Part shown: positions 26,143 to 35,507 of the stretch, in pieces | Layout: the number at the start of each line of letters is the position of its first letter | Numbering within the stretch: position 1 is the first letter of the stretch | Assembly (NCBI GenBank): GCA_963736305.1 | Contig: CAVTOD010000011.1 | Coordinates: forward strand, 1-64,000 | Length of the DNA: 64,000 nucleotides | Direction: 5' to 3' | Origin: DASUPK01 sp963736305 | GTDB lineage: Bacteria; Actinomycetota; Thermoleophilia; Solirubrobacterales; 70-9 | The notes under the pieces: generated by a model | What the model was told of the DNA's origin: nothing | The model's database searches: none | What the model saw: the letters and a program-made list of their open reading frames with translations, nothing else | Position numbers and translations under genes: made by a program

Positions 26143-27618
26143 CTAGGCGCTTTCGGCTTCAGCCATAGCCCCGGCGCGCTCGCGCTCGCGCTGCGGGCGC
26201 AGCATGACCAGCGCGGCGATCGCACCGACCAGGCAGAAGATCGCGCCGAGCTCGAACTGGAGCTGGAAGCCGTCGGTGAGAGCCCTGGTGGCTGAGGTGC
26301 CCGAGGCGATCTCGTCGTGCGTGTGGTTCGCGGCGAGCGTGCTCAGCACCGCGAGGCCAAGGGCGGCGCCGACGAACCGCGACGTGTTGAGGACGCCGGA
26401 GGCCAGGCCGCTGACCGCCCGGTCGACCCCCTGCACGGCGACGATCGTGGCCGGGACCAGGGCGAGCCCCAGGCCGAAGGCGCCAAGTACGCCGCCGGGC
26501 AAGACATTCGCCGCGTAGCTGCCGCCCGGGTGGACGCTCGTCAGCAGGAACTCACCGACGGCCGCGAACAGCATCCCTACGGCCAGTGTGATCCTCGGGG
26601 TGATTCGCTTCGCGACGCGCGGCGCCAGGGTGGCGCCCGTCCCGACCGCGGCGGTCATCGGCACGAACGCGAGGCCTGTGGTGAGCGCGCTGTAGTGGAG
26701 CGTCCCCTGCATATAGAGGGACTGGAAGAACCAGAAGCCGAAGATCGCGGCGTAGAGCAGGAAGATCACCAGGTTCGCCGCGCGGAGCGTCCGCAGCTTG
26801 AAGATCGTGAGGGGCATCAGGGCGACCTTCGTCGGGACGCGATCGAGGTGGTTCTCGTAGAGGCCGAACGCGACCAGCAGCGCTGCGCCCGCGGCGACCG
26901 GCCCGAGCACGCCCAGCGCGCCCCAGCCGAGGCGATCGGTGGTGACGATGCCGTAGGTGAGCGCGGTCATTCCGATCGTCACCAGCAGCGCGCCCGGGAG
27001 GTCGAAGTGGCGGTTCTCGGCCTCGCTGCGGCCCTCGGGGACGAGCCGCGCGCTGAACAGGACGATCGCGAGGCCGATCGGCACGTTGATCAGGAAGATC
27101 GCGGGCCAGCTGAAGGCCTCGGTGAGGACCCCGCCGAGCAGGACGCCGGCGGTGGCGCCGATCGCGCCGACGGCACCCCAGGCACCGAGCGCGCGGTTTC
27201 GCGGCGGTCCCTCGTCGAAGGAGGTCGTGATGATCGCCAGCGTGGCGGGGGAGAGGAGGGCGGCGCCGATGCCCTGCACCGAGCGGGCGGCGATCAGGGC
27301 CTCGGAGGTGGGCGCCACCGCGCAGAGCAGCGAGGCGGCCGCGAAGAGGAGGGTGCCGGCGAAGAACATCCGGCGACGGCCGAAGAGGTCGGAGGCGCGC
27401 CCGCCGAGCAGCAGGAAGCCGGCGTAGGTGAGCGTGTACGCGTTGAGGACCCACTGCAGGCCGTTGGTCGAGAAGCCGAGCGAGTCCTTGATCGACGGCA
27501 ACGCGACGTTCACGATCGAGACATCGAGGATCACCATGAACTGGCCGAGACAGACGACCAGCAACAGTGCGTTCGAGTTCCGCTTCACCATCCCCCTCGC
27601 TGCAGTGACGGGGTTCAC
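26143..27618 (-). CDS. MFS drug-efflux transporter, DHA2 (EmrB/QacA) family
   Basis: 491 aa from GTG 27618. A GGAGGC ribosome site lies 9 bases upstream, inside the end of the small leader frame. Fourteen-helix architecture is likely. DHA2 motifs include VVCLGQFMVILDVSIVNVAL (helix 1), RASDLFGRRRMF (motif A after helix 2), RSVQGIGAALLSPATLAI (motif B) and GAVGAIGATAGVLLGGVLTE (motif C of antiporters). It should export drugs or metabolites by proton antiport. It is divergent from an ArsR-type repressor, with inverted-repeat operators between them. Confidence 0.9.
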   Translation of the reverse strand: MNPVTAARGMVKRNSNALLLVVCLGQFMVILDVSIVNVALPSIKDSLGFSTNGLQWVLNAYTLTYAGFLLLGGRASDLFGRRRMFFAGTLLFAAASLLCAVAPTSEALIAARSVQGIGAALLSPATLAIITTSFDEGPPRNRALGAWGAVGAIGATAGVLLGGVLTEAFSWPAIFLINVPIGLAIVLFSARLVPEGRSEAENRHFDLPGALLVTIGMTALTYGIVTTDRLGWGALGVLGPVAAGAALLVAFGLYENHLDRVPTKVALMPLTIFKLRTLRAANLVIFLLYAAIFGFWFFQSLYMQGTLHYSALTTGLAFVPMTAAVGTGATLAPRVAKRITPRITLAVGMLFAAVGEFLLTSVHPGGSYAANVLPGGVLGAFGLGLALVPATIVAVQGVDRAVSGLASGVLNTSRFVGAALGLAVLSTLAANHTHDEIASGTSATRALTDGFQLQFELGAIFCLVGAIAALVMLRPQRERERAGAMAEAESA

Positions 27619-27752
27619 TTGCGAACTGCCTCCAGAATGTACGCCGCTTCGATGGCCGCCGCGCGCCTTGAGGGGGTCGTGAGACGCACGTCACTTTCGT
27701 GGTCTTGCCCGGCGGAGGCGCTGGTCATTTCGATGTTCTGTGTGTCTGGCAT
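27615..27752 (-). CDS. Possible 45-aa leader peptide upstream of the MFS gene
   Basis: ATG 27752 with GAAGG eight bases upstream begins MPDTQNIEMTSASAGQDHES and ends ILEAVRK. Its TGA stop overlaps the GTG of the MFS gene (GTGA). The frame fills the 5' leader of the transporter exactly, so translational coupling is plausible. It has no recognisable domain. It may be a real small protein, a regulatory leader or chance. Confidence 0.4.
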   Translation of the reverse strand: MPDTQNIEMTSASAGQDHESDVRLTTPSRRAAAIEAAYILEAVRK

Positions 27753-27779
27753 GTCGATTGCCTTCGCGTCGGTTTGATA

Positions 27780-27797
27780 GTACGATGAGTATCGTAC
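27780..27797. promoter_or_regulatory. Inverted repeat operator GTACGAT-GAGT-ATCGTAC
   Basis: Perfect 7-base arms with a 4-base spacer, about 40 bp before the ArsR gene and within the divergent MFS promoter region. This size and placement are typical of ArsR-family operators. It is probably the autoregulatory site and the switch for the transporter. Confidence 0.65.
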
Positions 27798-27805
27798 CAA
27801 AGAAA

Positions 27806-27823
27806 GTTCGATGAACGTCGTAC
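27806..27823. promoter_or_regulatory. Second, imperfect copy of the operator (GTTCGAT-GAAC-GTCGTAC)
   Basis: The spacing matches the perfect copy (7-4-7), with two mismatched arm pairs, and the start lies 26 bp after the start of the first site. The two sites together suggest cooperative binding by two dimers just upstream of the ArsR ATG at 27840. Confidence 0.5.
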
Positions 27824-27839
27824 AAGCTAAGCTGTCGGT

Positions 27840-28151
27840 ATGCACCTCCATCACCCAGAGAGAAGCGAGCTCGAGCTGCCGGCTGTCCTGCACGCGCTGA
27901 GCGACCCGCACCGGCTGGAGATCGTCCGCCGCCTCGACGAGGACGACGATCCGCGTGCGTGCGGCACCTTCGGCTTCGACCTCAGCAAGTCGACGATGAC
28001 GCATCACTTCCGCACCCTCCGTGAGGCGGGCGTGATCCGCCAGGAGCGGCAGGGCACGACGAAGATGACCGAGCTGCGCCGGGAGGACCTGGACGCCCGG
28101 TTCCCGGGCCTTCTTGACGCCGTGTTGAGCTCGAAGTTGTCCCACGTCTAG
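27840..28151 (+). CDS. ArsR-family transcriptional regulator
   Basis: 103 aa. A compact winged HTH: LPAVLHALSDPHRLEIVRRL, then STMTHHFRTLREAGVIRQER as the recognition helix and start of the wing. It lacks a CxC metal motif (only one Cys, in DPRACGTFG), so it likely senses something other than As/Cd/Pb. Divergent orientation to the DHA2 exporter and the two inverted repeats in between indicate that it represses the exporter and itself. Confidence 0.88.
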   Translation: MHLHHPERSELELPAVLHALSDPHRLEIVRRLDEDDDPRACGTFGFDLSKSTMTHHFRTLREAGVIRQERQGTTKMTELRREDLDARFPGLLDAVLSSKLSHV

Positions 28152-28241
28152 AAGACGAACGGGACGCCCGGAATTCGACACCGATCTGCGTAGGCACCAC
28201 GGTTAGACGCGGGCGGCGGCGAGGCATAGTCTTGGCCGTGA

Positions 28242-29405
28242 GTGAGCGCCCCGAGAACGTCCGTGCTGCGAAGCGCCGCGATCGACGATCTGATTGCGGC
28301 CTTGGCCGCGCGCGGTTACACCGTGATCGGCCCGACCTTGCGGGACGGGGCGATCCTCTACGAGGAGATCTCCTCGGCCTCCCAGCTGCCCGCCGGGATC
28401 ACCGATGAGCAGGAGGGCGGCACCTATCGCCTGAAGGAGCGCGGCGACGACGCACTCTTCGGGTTCAACAACGGCCCGAACTCCTGGAAGCACCATCTCT
28501 TCCCGCCCAACCTGACCCTCTGGAAAGCCCGCCGGGCCGAGGGCGGCGAGATCGCCTACGAGGAGCAGTCCAAGGAGAGACCGCAGTATGCGTTCCTCGG
28601 GGTCCGCTCCTGCGACCTGGCGGCGATCGGCGTCCAGGACAAGGTCTTCATCGGCGACTCCTACACCGACGCCGATTACGAGGCCCGCCGCAGCGGCGCT
28701 TTCATCGTCGCGATCAACTGCTCGAAGGCGGGGAACACGTGCTTCTGCGTGTCGATGGACACCGGACCGCGCGCGAAGTCAGGCTATGACCTCGCGCTCA
28801 CCGAGCTGCTCGACGGCGAGCACCGCTTCCTGGTGGAGTCGGGATCGGAGCGGGGCGAGGCGATCCTGGCCGAGATCGGCGCGACGGAGGCCGGCGAGGC
28901 CGACGCCGAGGCCGCCGCGGCGGTCTCGGAGGAGTGCGCCTCGCAGATGGGCCGCGAGCTCGACACCGACGGCATCAAGGAGCTGCTCTACCGCAACATG
29001 GAGCACCCTCGCTGGGACGAGGTCTCCGAGCGCTGCCTCACCTGCGGCAACTGCACGCTGGTCTGCCCGACCTGCTTCTGCCACACGGTCGAGGACACGA
29101 GCGACCTCGCGGGAGAGGAGGCGGAGCGGGAGCGCCAGTGGGACTCGTGCTTCAACCTCGATCACTCCTACATTCACGGCGGCAGCGTCCGCAACAGCTC
29201 GCCCTCCCGCTACCGGCAATGGATGACCCACAAGCTGGCCACCTGGATTGATCAGTTCGGCACCTCGGGCTGCGTGGGCTGCGGGCGCTGCATCACCTGG
29301 TGCCCCGTGGCGATCGACATCACCGAGGAGGCGGCCGCGATCCGCGCCACCGACCTCGGCCCGGCTCCCGATGGCGAGGAGAGGGGGATCAGTGCAGACC
29401 ATTGA
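28242..29405 (+). CDS. hyhB: Group 3b hydrogenase beta subunit, dicluster 4Fe-4S protein
   Basis: 387 aa from GTG 28242. Two C-terminal cluster motifs are clear: CLTCGNCTLVCPTCFC (about 266-281) and CVGCGRCITWCP (about 345-356). An N-terminal domain with FLGVRSCDLAAIGVQDK and NCSKAGNTCFC precedes them, as in sulfhydrogenase beta/anaerobic sulfite-reductase A-type subunits. It relays electrons between the NAD(P)-binding gamma subunit and the [NiFe] small subunit. It is the first gene of a six-gene plus-strand operon; its 3' end overlaps the next gene by 14 bp. Confidence 0.88.
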   Translation: MSAPRTSVLRSAAIDDLIAALAARGYTVIGPTLRDGAILYEEISSASQLPAGITDEQEGGTYRLKERGDDALFGFNNGPNSWKHHLFPPNLTLWKARRAEGGEIAYEEQSKERPQYAFLGVRSCDLAAIGVQDKVFIGDSYTDADYEARRSGAFIVAINCSKAGNTCFCVSMDTGPRAKSGYDLALTELLDGEHRFLVESGSERGEAILAEIGATEAGEADAEAAAAVSEECASQMGRELDTDGIKELLYRNMEHPRWDEVSERCLTCGNCTLVCPTCFCHTVEDTSDLAGEEAERERQWDSCFNLDHSYIHGGSVRNSSPSRYRQWMTHKLATWIDQFGTSGCVGCGRCITWCPVAIDITEEAAAIRATDLGPAPDGEERGISADH

Positions 29406-29859
29406 GCAGCTGCTCGCGGAGGCGCCAGCGTTCGACGGGATGTCCGAGGAGCACCTTGCGCTGATCGCCGGCTGCGCGCGGAACACCACCTTCGAGGACG
29501 GTCATTACCTGATGCGCGAGGGAGACCGGGCCGACAGCTTCTACGTAATCCGGTACGGCCGGGTGGCCCTCGAGGTCTTCGTCCCCGAGCGAGGCGCCGT
29601 GACGATCGAGACGATCGACGACGGTGACCTGCTCGGCTGGTCCTGGCTGGTGCCGCCGTTCCGCGTGGACTTCGATGCCCGTGCCACCGGCAACGTCCAC
29701 ACCGTGGCTTTCGACGCGGCCTGCCTGCGAGGCAAGTCCGATGAGGACCCCGTGCTCGGCTACGAGCTGATGCGCCGCTTCATCCCAGTGATCGTCGAGC
29801 GCCTGCAGGCGACGCGGGTGCGGCTCCTCGATGTCTACGGGCACGTCGCCGGGGGCTGA
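29392..29859 (+). CDS. Cyclic-nucleotide-binding-domain protein of the hydrogenase operon
   Basis: About 155 aa from GTG 29392. One cNMP-binding beta-roll: FDGMSEEHLALIAGCARNTT, EDGHYLMREGDRADSFYVIR and GRVALEVFV. The phosphate-binding cassette is degenerate (DGDLLGWSWLVPPFRVDF). There is no DNA-binding HTH, so it is not a CRP regulator. Genes of this kind are often found with group 3b hydrogenases. It may be an accessory or allosteric subunit. It overlaps the beta-subunit gene by 14 bp and is followed within 5 bp by the gamma-subunit gene. Confidence 0.8.
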   Translation: MQTIEQLLAEAPAFDGMSEEHLALIAGCARNTTFEDGHYLMREGDRADSFYVIRYGRVALEVFVPERGAVTIETIDDGDLLGWSWLVPPFRVDFDARATGNVHTVAFDAACLRGKSDEDPVLGYELMRRFIPVIVERLQATRVRLLDVYGHVAGG

Positions 29860-29863
29860 TCCG

Positions 29864-30687
29864 ATGGTCCCCGATCCGATGCTGCCCACCTCCTACGTTG
29901 TCGCCGACAAGCGCCAGGAGCTGGGGGACACTTGGACACTGGAGCTCGAGCCTGTCGGCGGCGACGGCGTCGGCGAGTTCCGTCCCGGGCAGTTCTCGAT
30001 GCTCTACGCCTTCGGCGCGGGCGAGGTGCCGATCTCGGTCAGCGGCGGTGGAGGAGCCGGCGAGCGCCTCGGCCACACGGTGCGCGCCGTCGGCGCGGCC
30101 ACCAGCGCGCTCTGCTCGATCGAGCCCGGCTCCCAGGTCGGCGTCCGCGGTCCGTTCGGCAACAGCTGGCCGCTCGCCGAGGCGGAGGGAGGGGACGTGA
30201 TCGTGGTCGCGGGTGGGATCGGGTTGGCGCCGCTCCGCCTTGCGATCAATCACCTGGTCGCAAACCGCGACTCCTATCGCGCGGTGTCGCTTCTGTACGG
30301 TGCCCGGTCGCCCGACGAGATGCTCTTCTTCGGCGAGCTTCAGGGCTGGCGGGAGTCCGGGATCGACGTCAAATACACAGTCGACACCGCTCCGGGGGAT
30401 TGGGGTGCTCGAGTTGGGCTGGTCACGAAGCTGATTCCAATCGCCGCCTTTGAGGGCCCGAGGACGACGGCAATGATCTGCGGCCCGGAGGTGATGATGC
30501 GTTTCGTCTCGTCGGCGCTGCAGGAACGGGACGTGTCCACCGACAACATCCACGTCTCGCTCGAGCGCAATATGAAGTGCGCGATCGGGCACTGCGGCCA
30601 CTGCCAGCTCGCCCACCGCTTCGTCTGCAAGGACGGCCCGGTCTTCCCGGTCGGGCGGATCGGGACGCTGCTCGGGGTGAGAGAGCT

Positions 30688-30691
<4 letters not shown>
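29864..30691 (+). CDS. hyhG: Group 3b hydrogenase gamma subunit, FAD/NAD(P) and 2Fe-2S reductase
   Basis: About 275 aa from ATG 29864 (ATG 29831 is possible but lies inside the previous gene). It has a ferredoxin-reductase fold. The FAD region includes EFRPGQFSMLYAFGAGEVPI and the NAD(P) region IVVAGGIGLAPLRLAI and MICGPEVMMRFVS. The C-terminal 2Fe-2S cysteines are in MKCAIGHCGHCQLAHRFVCK. It exchanges electrons with NAD(P)H. The stop overlaps the small-subunit GTG (GTGA). Confidence 0.9.
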
Positions 30692-31462
<771 letters not shown>

Positions 31463-31473
<11 letters not shown>

Positions 31474-32764
31474 CGGCGAGACCCGGACGATCAAGACCGA
31501 GGCGCTGGCCAGGGTCGAGGGCGAGGGCGCGATGCAGGTGAAGATCCGCGGCGGCGAGGTCGAGAACGTCGAGCTGCAGATCTACGAGCCGCCGCGCTTC
31601 TTCGAGGCGTTCCTGCGCGGCCGTGACTTCAGGGAGGCGCCCGACATCACGGCGCGGATCTGCGGGATCTGCCCGGTCGCCTACATGACGAGCGCGTTCA
31701 ACGCGATGGAGGACGCGCTCGAGGTCGAGACGAGCGAGGCGATTCGCGTGCTGCGGCGGCTCATGTACTGCGGCGAGTGGATCGAGTCGCACGCCCTCCA
31801 CGTCTTCCTGCTCCATGCCCCGGACTTTCTCGGCTTCGAGTCCGCCTGGGCGATGGCGCGCGATCACCGCGAGGTGGTCGAGGGAGGCCTGAAGATCAAG
31901 ACGATGGGCAACGAGCTGTTGCGCACGATCGGCGGTCGCGCGATCCACCCGATCAACGTCAGGGTCGGCGGCTTCTATAAGGCGCCGAGCAGGGCCGACC
32001 TCGATGCGCTCGTTCCCGGCCTCGAGGAGGCACGGGACCTCGCGCGTCAGTCCGTCGAGTGGGTCTCGAAGCTCGACTTCCCGGAATTCGAGCAGGACTA
32101 CGAGTTCGTCGCGCTGCGTGAGCCCGACCGCTACGCGATCGAGGACGGGCGGCTCGTCTCCGGCTCCGGCCTCGACATCGGGCCGGGGGAATACGAGGAG
32201 CACTTCTCCGAGCAGCACGTTCCGCACTCGACCGCGCTCCAGTCGCGGATGAGCGACGGCGGCACCTACTTCCTCGGCCCGATGGCGCGCTACTCGCTCA
32301 ACTCCTCGCAGCTCTCGGATATGGCGCGCGAGGCGGCCGATCGGGCCGGGCTGGGGGAGACCTGTCGCAACCCGTTCAAGTCGATCGTCGTTCGGGCGGT
32401 CGAGATCCTCTACGTCTTCGACGAGGCGCTGCGGCTGATCGCCGGCTACGAGCCGCCGGATCCGCCGGCCACCGAGGTCGACGGGAAGGCCGCGACCGGC
32501 ACCGGCTGGAGCGAGGCGCCGCGAGGGATGCTCTGGCACCGCTACCGGCTGGAGGAGGACGGTTCGATCGCCGAGGCGAAGATCGTCCCGCCGACCTCGC
32601 AGAACCAGGCCCGGATCGAGCAGGACCTTCTCGAGTTCGTCAAGCCGCGGGTCGAGCTGGCGGACGACCGCCTCCAGTGGGAGTGCGAGCAGGCGATCCG
32701 CAACTACGACCCATGCATCAGCTGCTCGACCCACTTCCTGAAGCTCGACGTGGACAGGGCGTGA
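31463..32764 (+). CDS. hyhL: Group 3b [NiFe] hydrogenase large (alpha) subunit
   Basis: 433 aa. The two nickel-binding motifs are intact: ARICGICPVAYMTSA near residue 65 and YDPCISCSTHFLKLDVDRA at the C-terminus. The final residues after the last His form the extension removed by the maturation protease encoded next. Catalyses reversible H2 oxidation coupled to NAD(P). The gene is complete and shows no frameshift, in contrast to the neighbouring hyp genes. Seven bases separate it from the protease gene. Confidence 0.93.
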
Positions 32765-32771
32765 GTGCCCC

Positions 32772-33914
32772 GTGGTCAAGCACTTCATCCATCGCGAGCA
32801 CCACCCGACCGATCCGGCGTTCCTGCGCGAGGAGCGCAAGTACCTCGACGCCCAGCGCGACTCGCTGCACCTGATGCAGCGCCACCGCGATCAGCTCCAG
32901 CACGACATCGAGATGGCGCGGCGCGAGGCCCACGGGCTCGGGATCTCGCTGAACCACGCGCCGGAATCGGGGTACCGAGCGTGGCTGGGCCTGATCGGGG
33001 TCGGCAACCGCTTCCGCTCCGATGACGCCGCCGGACTCGAGGTGGCGAGTCGGCTGCAGGCGACGCACCCGCCGGGCTGCCGGATCATCGAGGAGGAGGG
33101 CGAGCCGGTCTCTCTGATCGAGGGCTTCGCCCTGGTCAAGGAGGCGCTGGTGGTGGACGCGGTCAGCTCCGGCGCCGAGCCGGGCACGCTTCACCGTTTC
33201 GACGCGACCGCGGCACCGCTGCCAACCGAGCTCTTCAAGACGTCTACCCATGCCCTCGGGGTGGCCGACGCAGTCGAGCTTGCCCGAGAGCTGGACCGAC
33301 TACCGCACCGGCTCTCCGTCTACGGCATCGAGGGCGCGAGCTTCGCGGCGGGGGAGGGCCTGACCCCGGCCGTTGAGGCGACCGTGGACGCCCTCGTCGC
33401 CGAGCTGCACGCCGAGCTGGGCGGGGAGGAGCCGGTCCGAGGCGAGGAGATCGCAGAGCCCGAGGCGGGAGCCCCGCTGACCAGCAGTGCGATGCCGGGC
33501 AACGTCGCGGTCATCCAGCGGATGCTGGATGCGATCGTGAGCCGAGACCTCGACGAGTTCGTGGGCTGTCTCACCCCAGACGTGACGTGGGACGATCGCG
33601 AGGGGTGGCCCGGGGTCCGGCGGATGTATCACGGTCACGCGGGGGTGCGTGAGTGGTGGGGCGCGTTCATGACCGTCGGCGGCGAGGTTCTCGACGCCCA
33701 GGTCGAGGACATCGCGGAGTCGAGCGACGGGCGCGTCCTGATCGGTGTTCTCGGAACCTTTAGAGGCGCCCGGACGGAAACCGAGTTCAAGGCGCGAGCC
33801 TGGTACGTCTTCACGCTGCATGACGGCAGGGTCTCGACGGCGAGGCTCTTCTGGGACAGAGCGGAAGCGCTCAGGGCAGCCGGGCTCCTGGAGCGAGCCC
33901 GGGGGGCATCCTGA
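32772..33914 (+). CDS. Hydrogenase maturation protease fused to an NTF2-like domain
   Basis: 380 aa from GTG 32772. Three parts. Residues 1-60 are a charged helical segment (REERKYLDAQRDSLHLMQRH). Residues 70-212 are a HyaD/HybD endopeptidase with LIGVGNRFRSDDAAGLEVAS, EALVVDAVSSG and STHALGVADAVELAREL. After an acidic linker, residues about 243-378 form an NTF2/SnoaL-like fold (VIQRMLDAIVSRDLDEFVGC, HGHAGVREWWGAFM, ARAWYVFTLHDGRVSTARLF). The protease part trims the large subunit C-terminus after Ni insertion. A fused NTF2-like domain is unusual; it may dock substrate or be a separate function. The frame is intact throughout and the stop overlaps the hypA ATG. Confidence 0.82.
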   Translation: MVKHFIHREHHPTDPAFLREERKYLDAQRDSLHLMQRHRDQLQHDIEMARREAHGLGISLNHAPESGYRAWLGLIGVGNRFRSDDAAGLEVASRLQATHPPGCRIIEEEGEPVSLIEGFALVKEALVVDAVSSGAEPGTLHRFDATAAPLPTELFKTSTHALGVADAVELARELDRLPHRLSVYGIEGASFAAGEGLTPAVEATVDALVAELHAELGGEEPVRGEEIAEPEAGAPLTSSAMPGNVAVIQRMLDAIVSRDLDEFVGCLTPDVTWDDREGWPGVRRMYHGHAGVREWWGAFMTVGGEVLDAQVEDIAESSDGRVLIGVLGTFRGARTETEFKARAWYVFTLHDGRVSTARLFWDRAEALRAAGLLERARGAS

Positions 33915-34237
33915 TGCACGAGCTCGCCGTCGCCCAGCCGATCGTCGCCGCGGCCGAGCGGCACGCCGAAGGCCGGCCGGTGTCGGTCGTGCGCGTCCGG
34001 GTCGGCCGCCTGCGCCAGGTTGTGCCCGAGTGCCTCGGCTTCTATTCCGAGATCGCCGCCAAGGAGACCGCGTGCGAGGGCGCCGAGCTGGAGTGGGAGC
34101 GCATCCCTCGTTGCTGCGCTGCTCGGCCTGTGGCGCAGAGTGGGACCCGGCGCCGCCACCAGCCCGCAGCGGCGACGAGCTGATCGTCCGCTGCCCGGAG
34201 TGCGAGTCCGCCGATCACCGCGTCGTCAGCGGCGACG
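33914..34237 (+). pseudogene. hypA: hypA, frameshifted and truncated
   Basis: The frame starts as normal HypA, MHELAVAQPIVAAAERH, with nickel-binding His2, and runs through VVPECLGFYSEIAAKETACE to ELEWERIP. A one-base loss near 34107 moves the zinc-finger part (LLRCSACGAEWDP then RCPECESADHRVVSGDD) into another frame. Read across the shift, the protein is normal up to SGDD. It then runs directly into the middle of hypB, so the last HypA residues are missing. HypA is the nickel-insertion metallochaperone. As written this gene cannot make a full HypA. Confidence 0.78.
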
Positions 34238-34603
34238 ACCGACTTCGACGCCGCCGGCGTCACTGTCATCAACCTGATGAGCGCTCCCGGCGCCGGCAAG
34301 ACGACGCTGCTGGGAGCGGGCCCTCGAGGAGACCGGCGACGTGCGGGTGGGCGTGCTCGAGGGCGACGTCCGCGGCAGCCTCGACGCCGACCGGCTCTTC
34401 CACCTCCATATCCCGGTCGCCCAGATCAACACCGACCCGGCCTTCGGCGGCGAGTGCCACCTCGACGCGCCAACATGGTCCGCTCGGCGCTCGGTGGGGT
34501 CCCGCTGGACCTCGACCAGGTGAACCCGGCGGCGCAGACCCTTCAGGTCAGCGCGCGGACGGGTGAGGGGGTAGACGCTTGGCTGAGCGGCTACTCGGCG
34601 TAG
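34235..34603 (+). pseudogene. hypB: hypB, truncated with internal deletion and frameshifts
   Basis: Recognisable HypB pieces are FDAAGVTVINLMSAPGAGKT (P-loop), EETGDVRVGVLEGDVRGSLD, HIPVAQINTDPAFGGECHLD, NMVRSALGGVPLD, then the C-terminal LDQVNPAAQTLQVSARTGEG. The N-terminal His/Cys region is missing. An extra G near 34313 and two extra bases near 34466-34470 shift the frame. About 60 codons between GVPLD and LDQVN, including the NKxD nucleotide-specificity motif, are deleted. HypB is the nickel-insertion GTPase; this copy should be inactive. Confidence 0.8.
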
Positions 34604-34607
34604 CGAG

Positions 34608-34980
34608 CTAGCGCGCCGAGTCGCGTGAGACGAGCGGCACCCGGCGTTCCTGGCGCAGGCGAGCGACCTCGTCCAGGACCGCGCGGCGATCCGCGAACTT
34701 GCGCTCGTAGCCGCGGACGCGCTTGAGCGTTGAGAGGTCGGCTTTGTCGAGGGCGGTCGCGACCTCGTCGATGCTCATCGCGTCGTAGCCTGGAACCGGT
34801 TCGTCCTGGCGCATCCAGCGAAGCTTGTCGGTCACCTCGGGGCGGTTCTCGTGAGAGCGCTCTGTAGCTGTCGACCTCAGCCAGCTCGACCTGAGAGTGA
34901 CTCGACAGCGCTGCGGCCACTTCCTTGCCCTTGAGCTTGGCGTAGCCGGCGAACGGTTCTTTGGAAGTTGCGGTGGTCAT
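34608..34980 (-). pseudogene. Small conserved protein of unknown function, one frameshift
   Basis: ATG 34980 begins MTTATSKEPFAGYAKLKGKE and reaches AEVDSYR. One extra base near 34863 breaks the frame. The shifted frame continues SHENRPEVTDKLRWMRQDEP then GYDAMSIDEVATALD and ends VPLVSRDSAR (stop at 34608). The RxVRGYERKxxxRRxVLxEV segment resembles a small charged module common in actinobacteria, whose role I do not know. The repaired product would be about 123 aa. It is convergent with the hypB remnant and divergent from the wHTH gene at 35148. Confidence 0.5.
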
Positions 34981-35113
34981 CGCGTCTCCGTTCGTGGGGA
35001 TCCCGGCGGCACGATCGGTGCGGCTGGGACCGGCGTCGCGGCCGGCATCGGCGCGGCGACCGGAACAGGAGTCGCGGGAGGGATGGGTGTGAGTTCGTCG
35101 GTCATAGAAACAC

Positions 35114-35142
35114 CTTATCACCGATTCATGAAATACTTATCA
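35114..35142. promoter_or_regulatory. Candidate operator: CTTATCA direct repeats around TTCATGAA
   Basis: CTTATCA occurs at 35114-35120 and 35136-35142, exactly 22 bp apart, flanking the palindrome TTCATGAA (35125-35132). The block is AT-rich in a GC-rich window and lies just before the ATG of the wHTH gene at 35148. It likely contains the promoter and autoregulatory site for that gene and the divergent one. Confidence 0.45.
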
Positions 35143-35147
35143 TCTAT

Positions 35148-35438
35148 ATGAGCGAGAACTCAGACCGGGTCCCCCGCTGGGATTTCCTGACGAACCACGC
35201 GCACGTTCTGATCTGCGTGGCTCGTGATCCCGGCATCCGGCTGCGGGACATCGCCGCCGCCGTGGGAATCACCGAGCGGGCCGCCCACCGGATCCTCTCC
35301 GAGCTCGTCGACGACGGCTATGTGGTGCGGGAGCGGCAGGGTCGGCGCAACCGCTACCAGGTGAAGTCCACGCTGCCGCTGCCTCATCCACTCGCCGAGG
35401 AGCGCGAGGTGGGCGATTTGCTCGAGGTCCTTGGGTAG
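35148..35438 (+). CDS. Winged-helix transcriptional regulator (MarR/ArsR-like)
   Basis: 96 aa. The wHTH is clear: WDFLTNHAHVLICVARDPGI, RLRDIAAAVGITERAAHRIL as the HTH, and DDGYVVRERQGRRNRYQV as the wing. There is no sensor domain. It is preceded by an AT-rich, repeat-bearing region and divergent from the small frameshifted gene. It lies inside the hydrogenase/hyp region but there is no direct evidence that it controls it. Confidence 0.82.
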   Translation: MSENSDRVPRWDFLTNHAHVLICVARDPGIRLRDIAAAVGITERAAHRILSELVDDGYVVRERQGRRNRYQVKSTLPLPHPLAEEREVGDLLEVLG

Positions 35439-35507
35439 TTCGCCGTGGGGGCGAGCGAGTCCCATCCGGGGCTCGCTCGCCCACCCACGGCTTCGCGCCT
35501 GCGGCTC

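Noticed and set aside
26132..26151. Bulged hairpin AGCGCGCC-GCTA-GGCGCT between the secreted protein and the MFS gene as a bidirectional terminator
   Set aside because: The stem needs a two-base bulge, overlaps the MFS stop and lacks a T-tract. In such GC-rich sequence it could be chance.
26317..27777. A 486-codon plus-strand frame opposite the MFS gene
   Set aside because: Its sequence is low-complexity (Glu/Arg/Gly-rich), typical of antisense frames in GC-rich DNA, while the minus strand encodes a clear DHA2 transporter.
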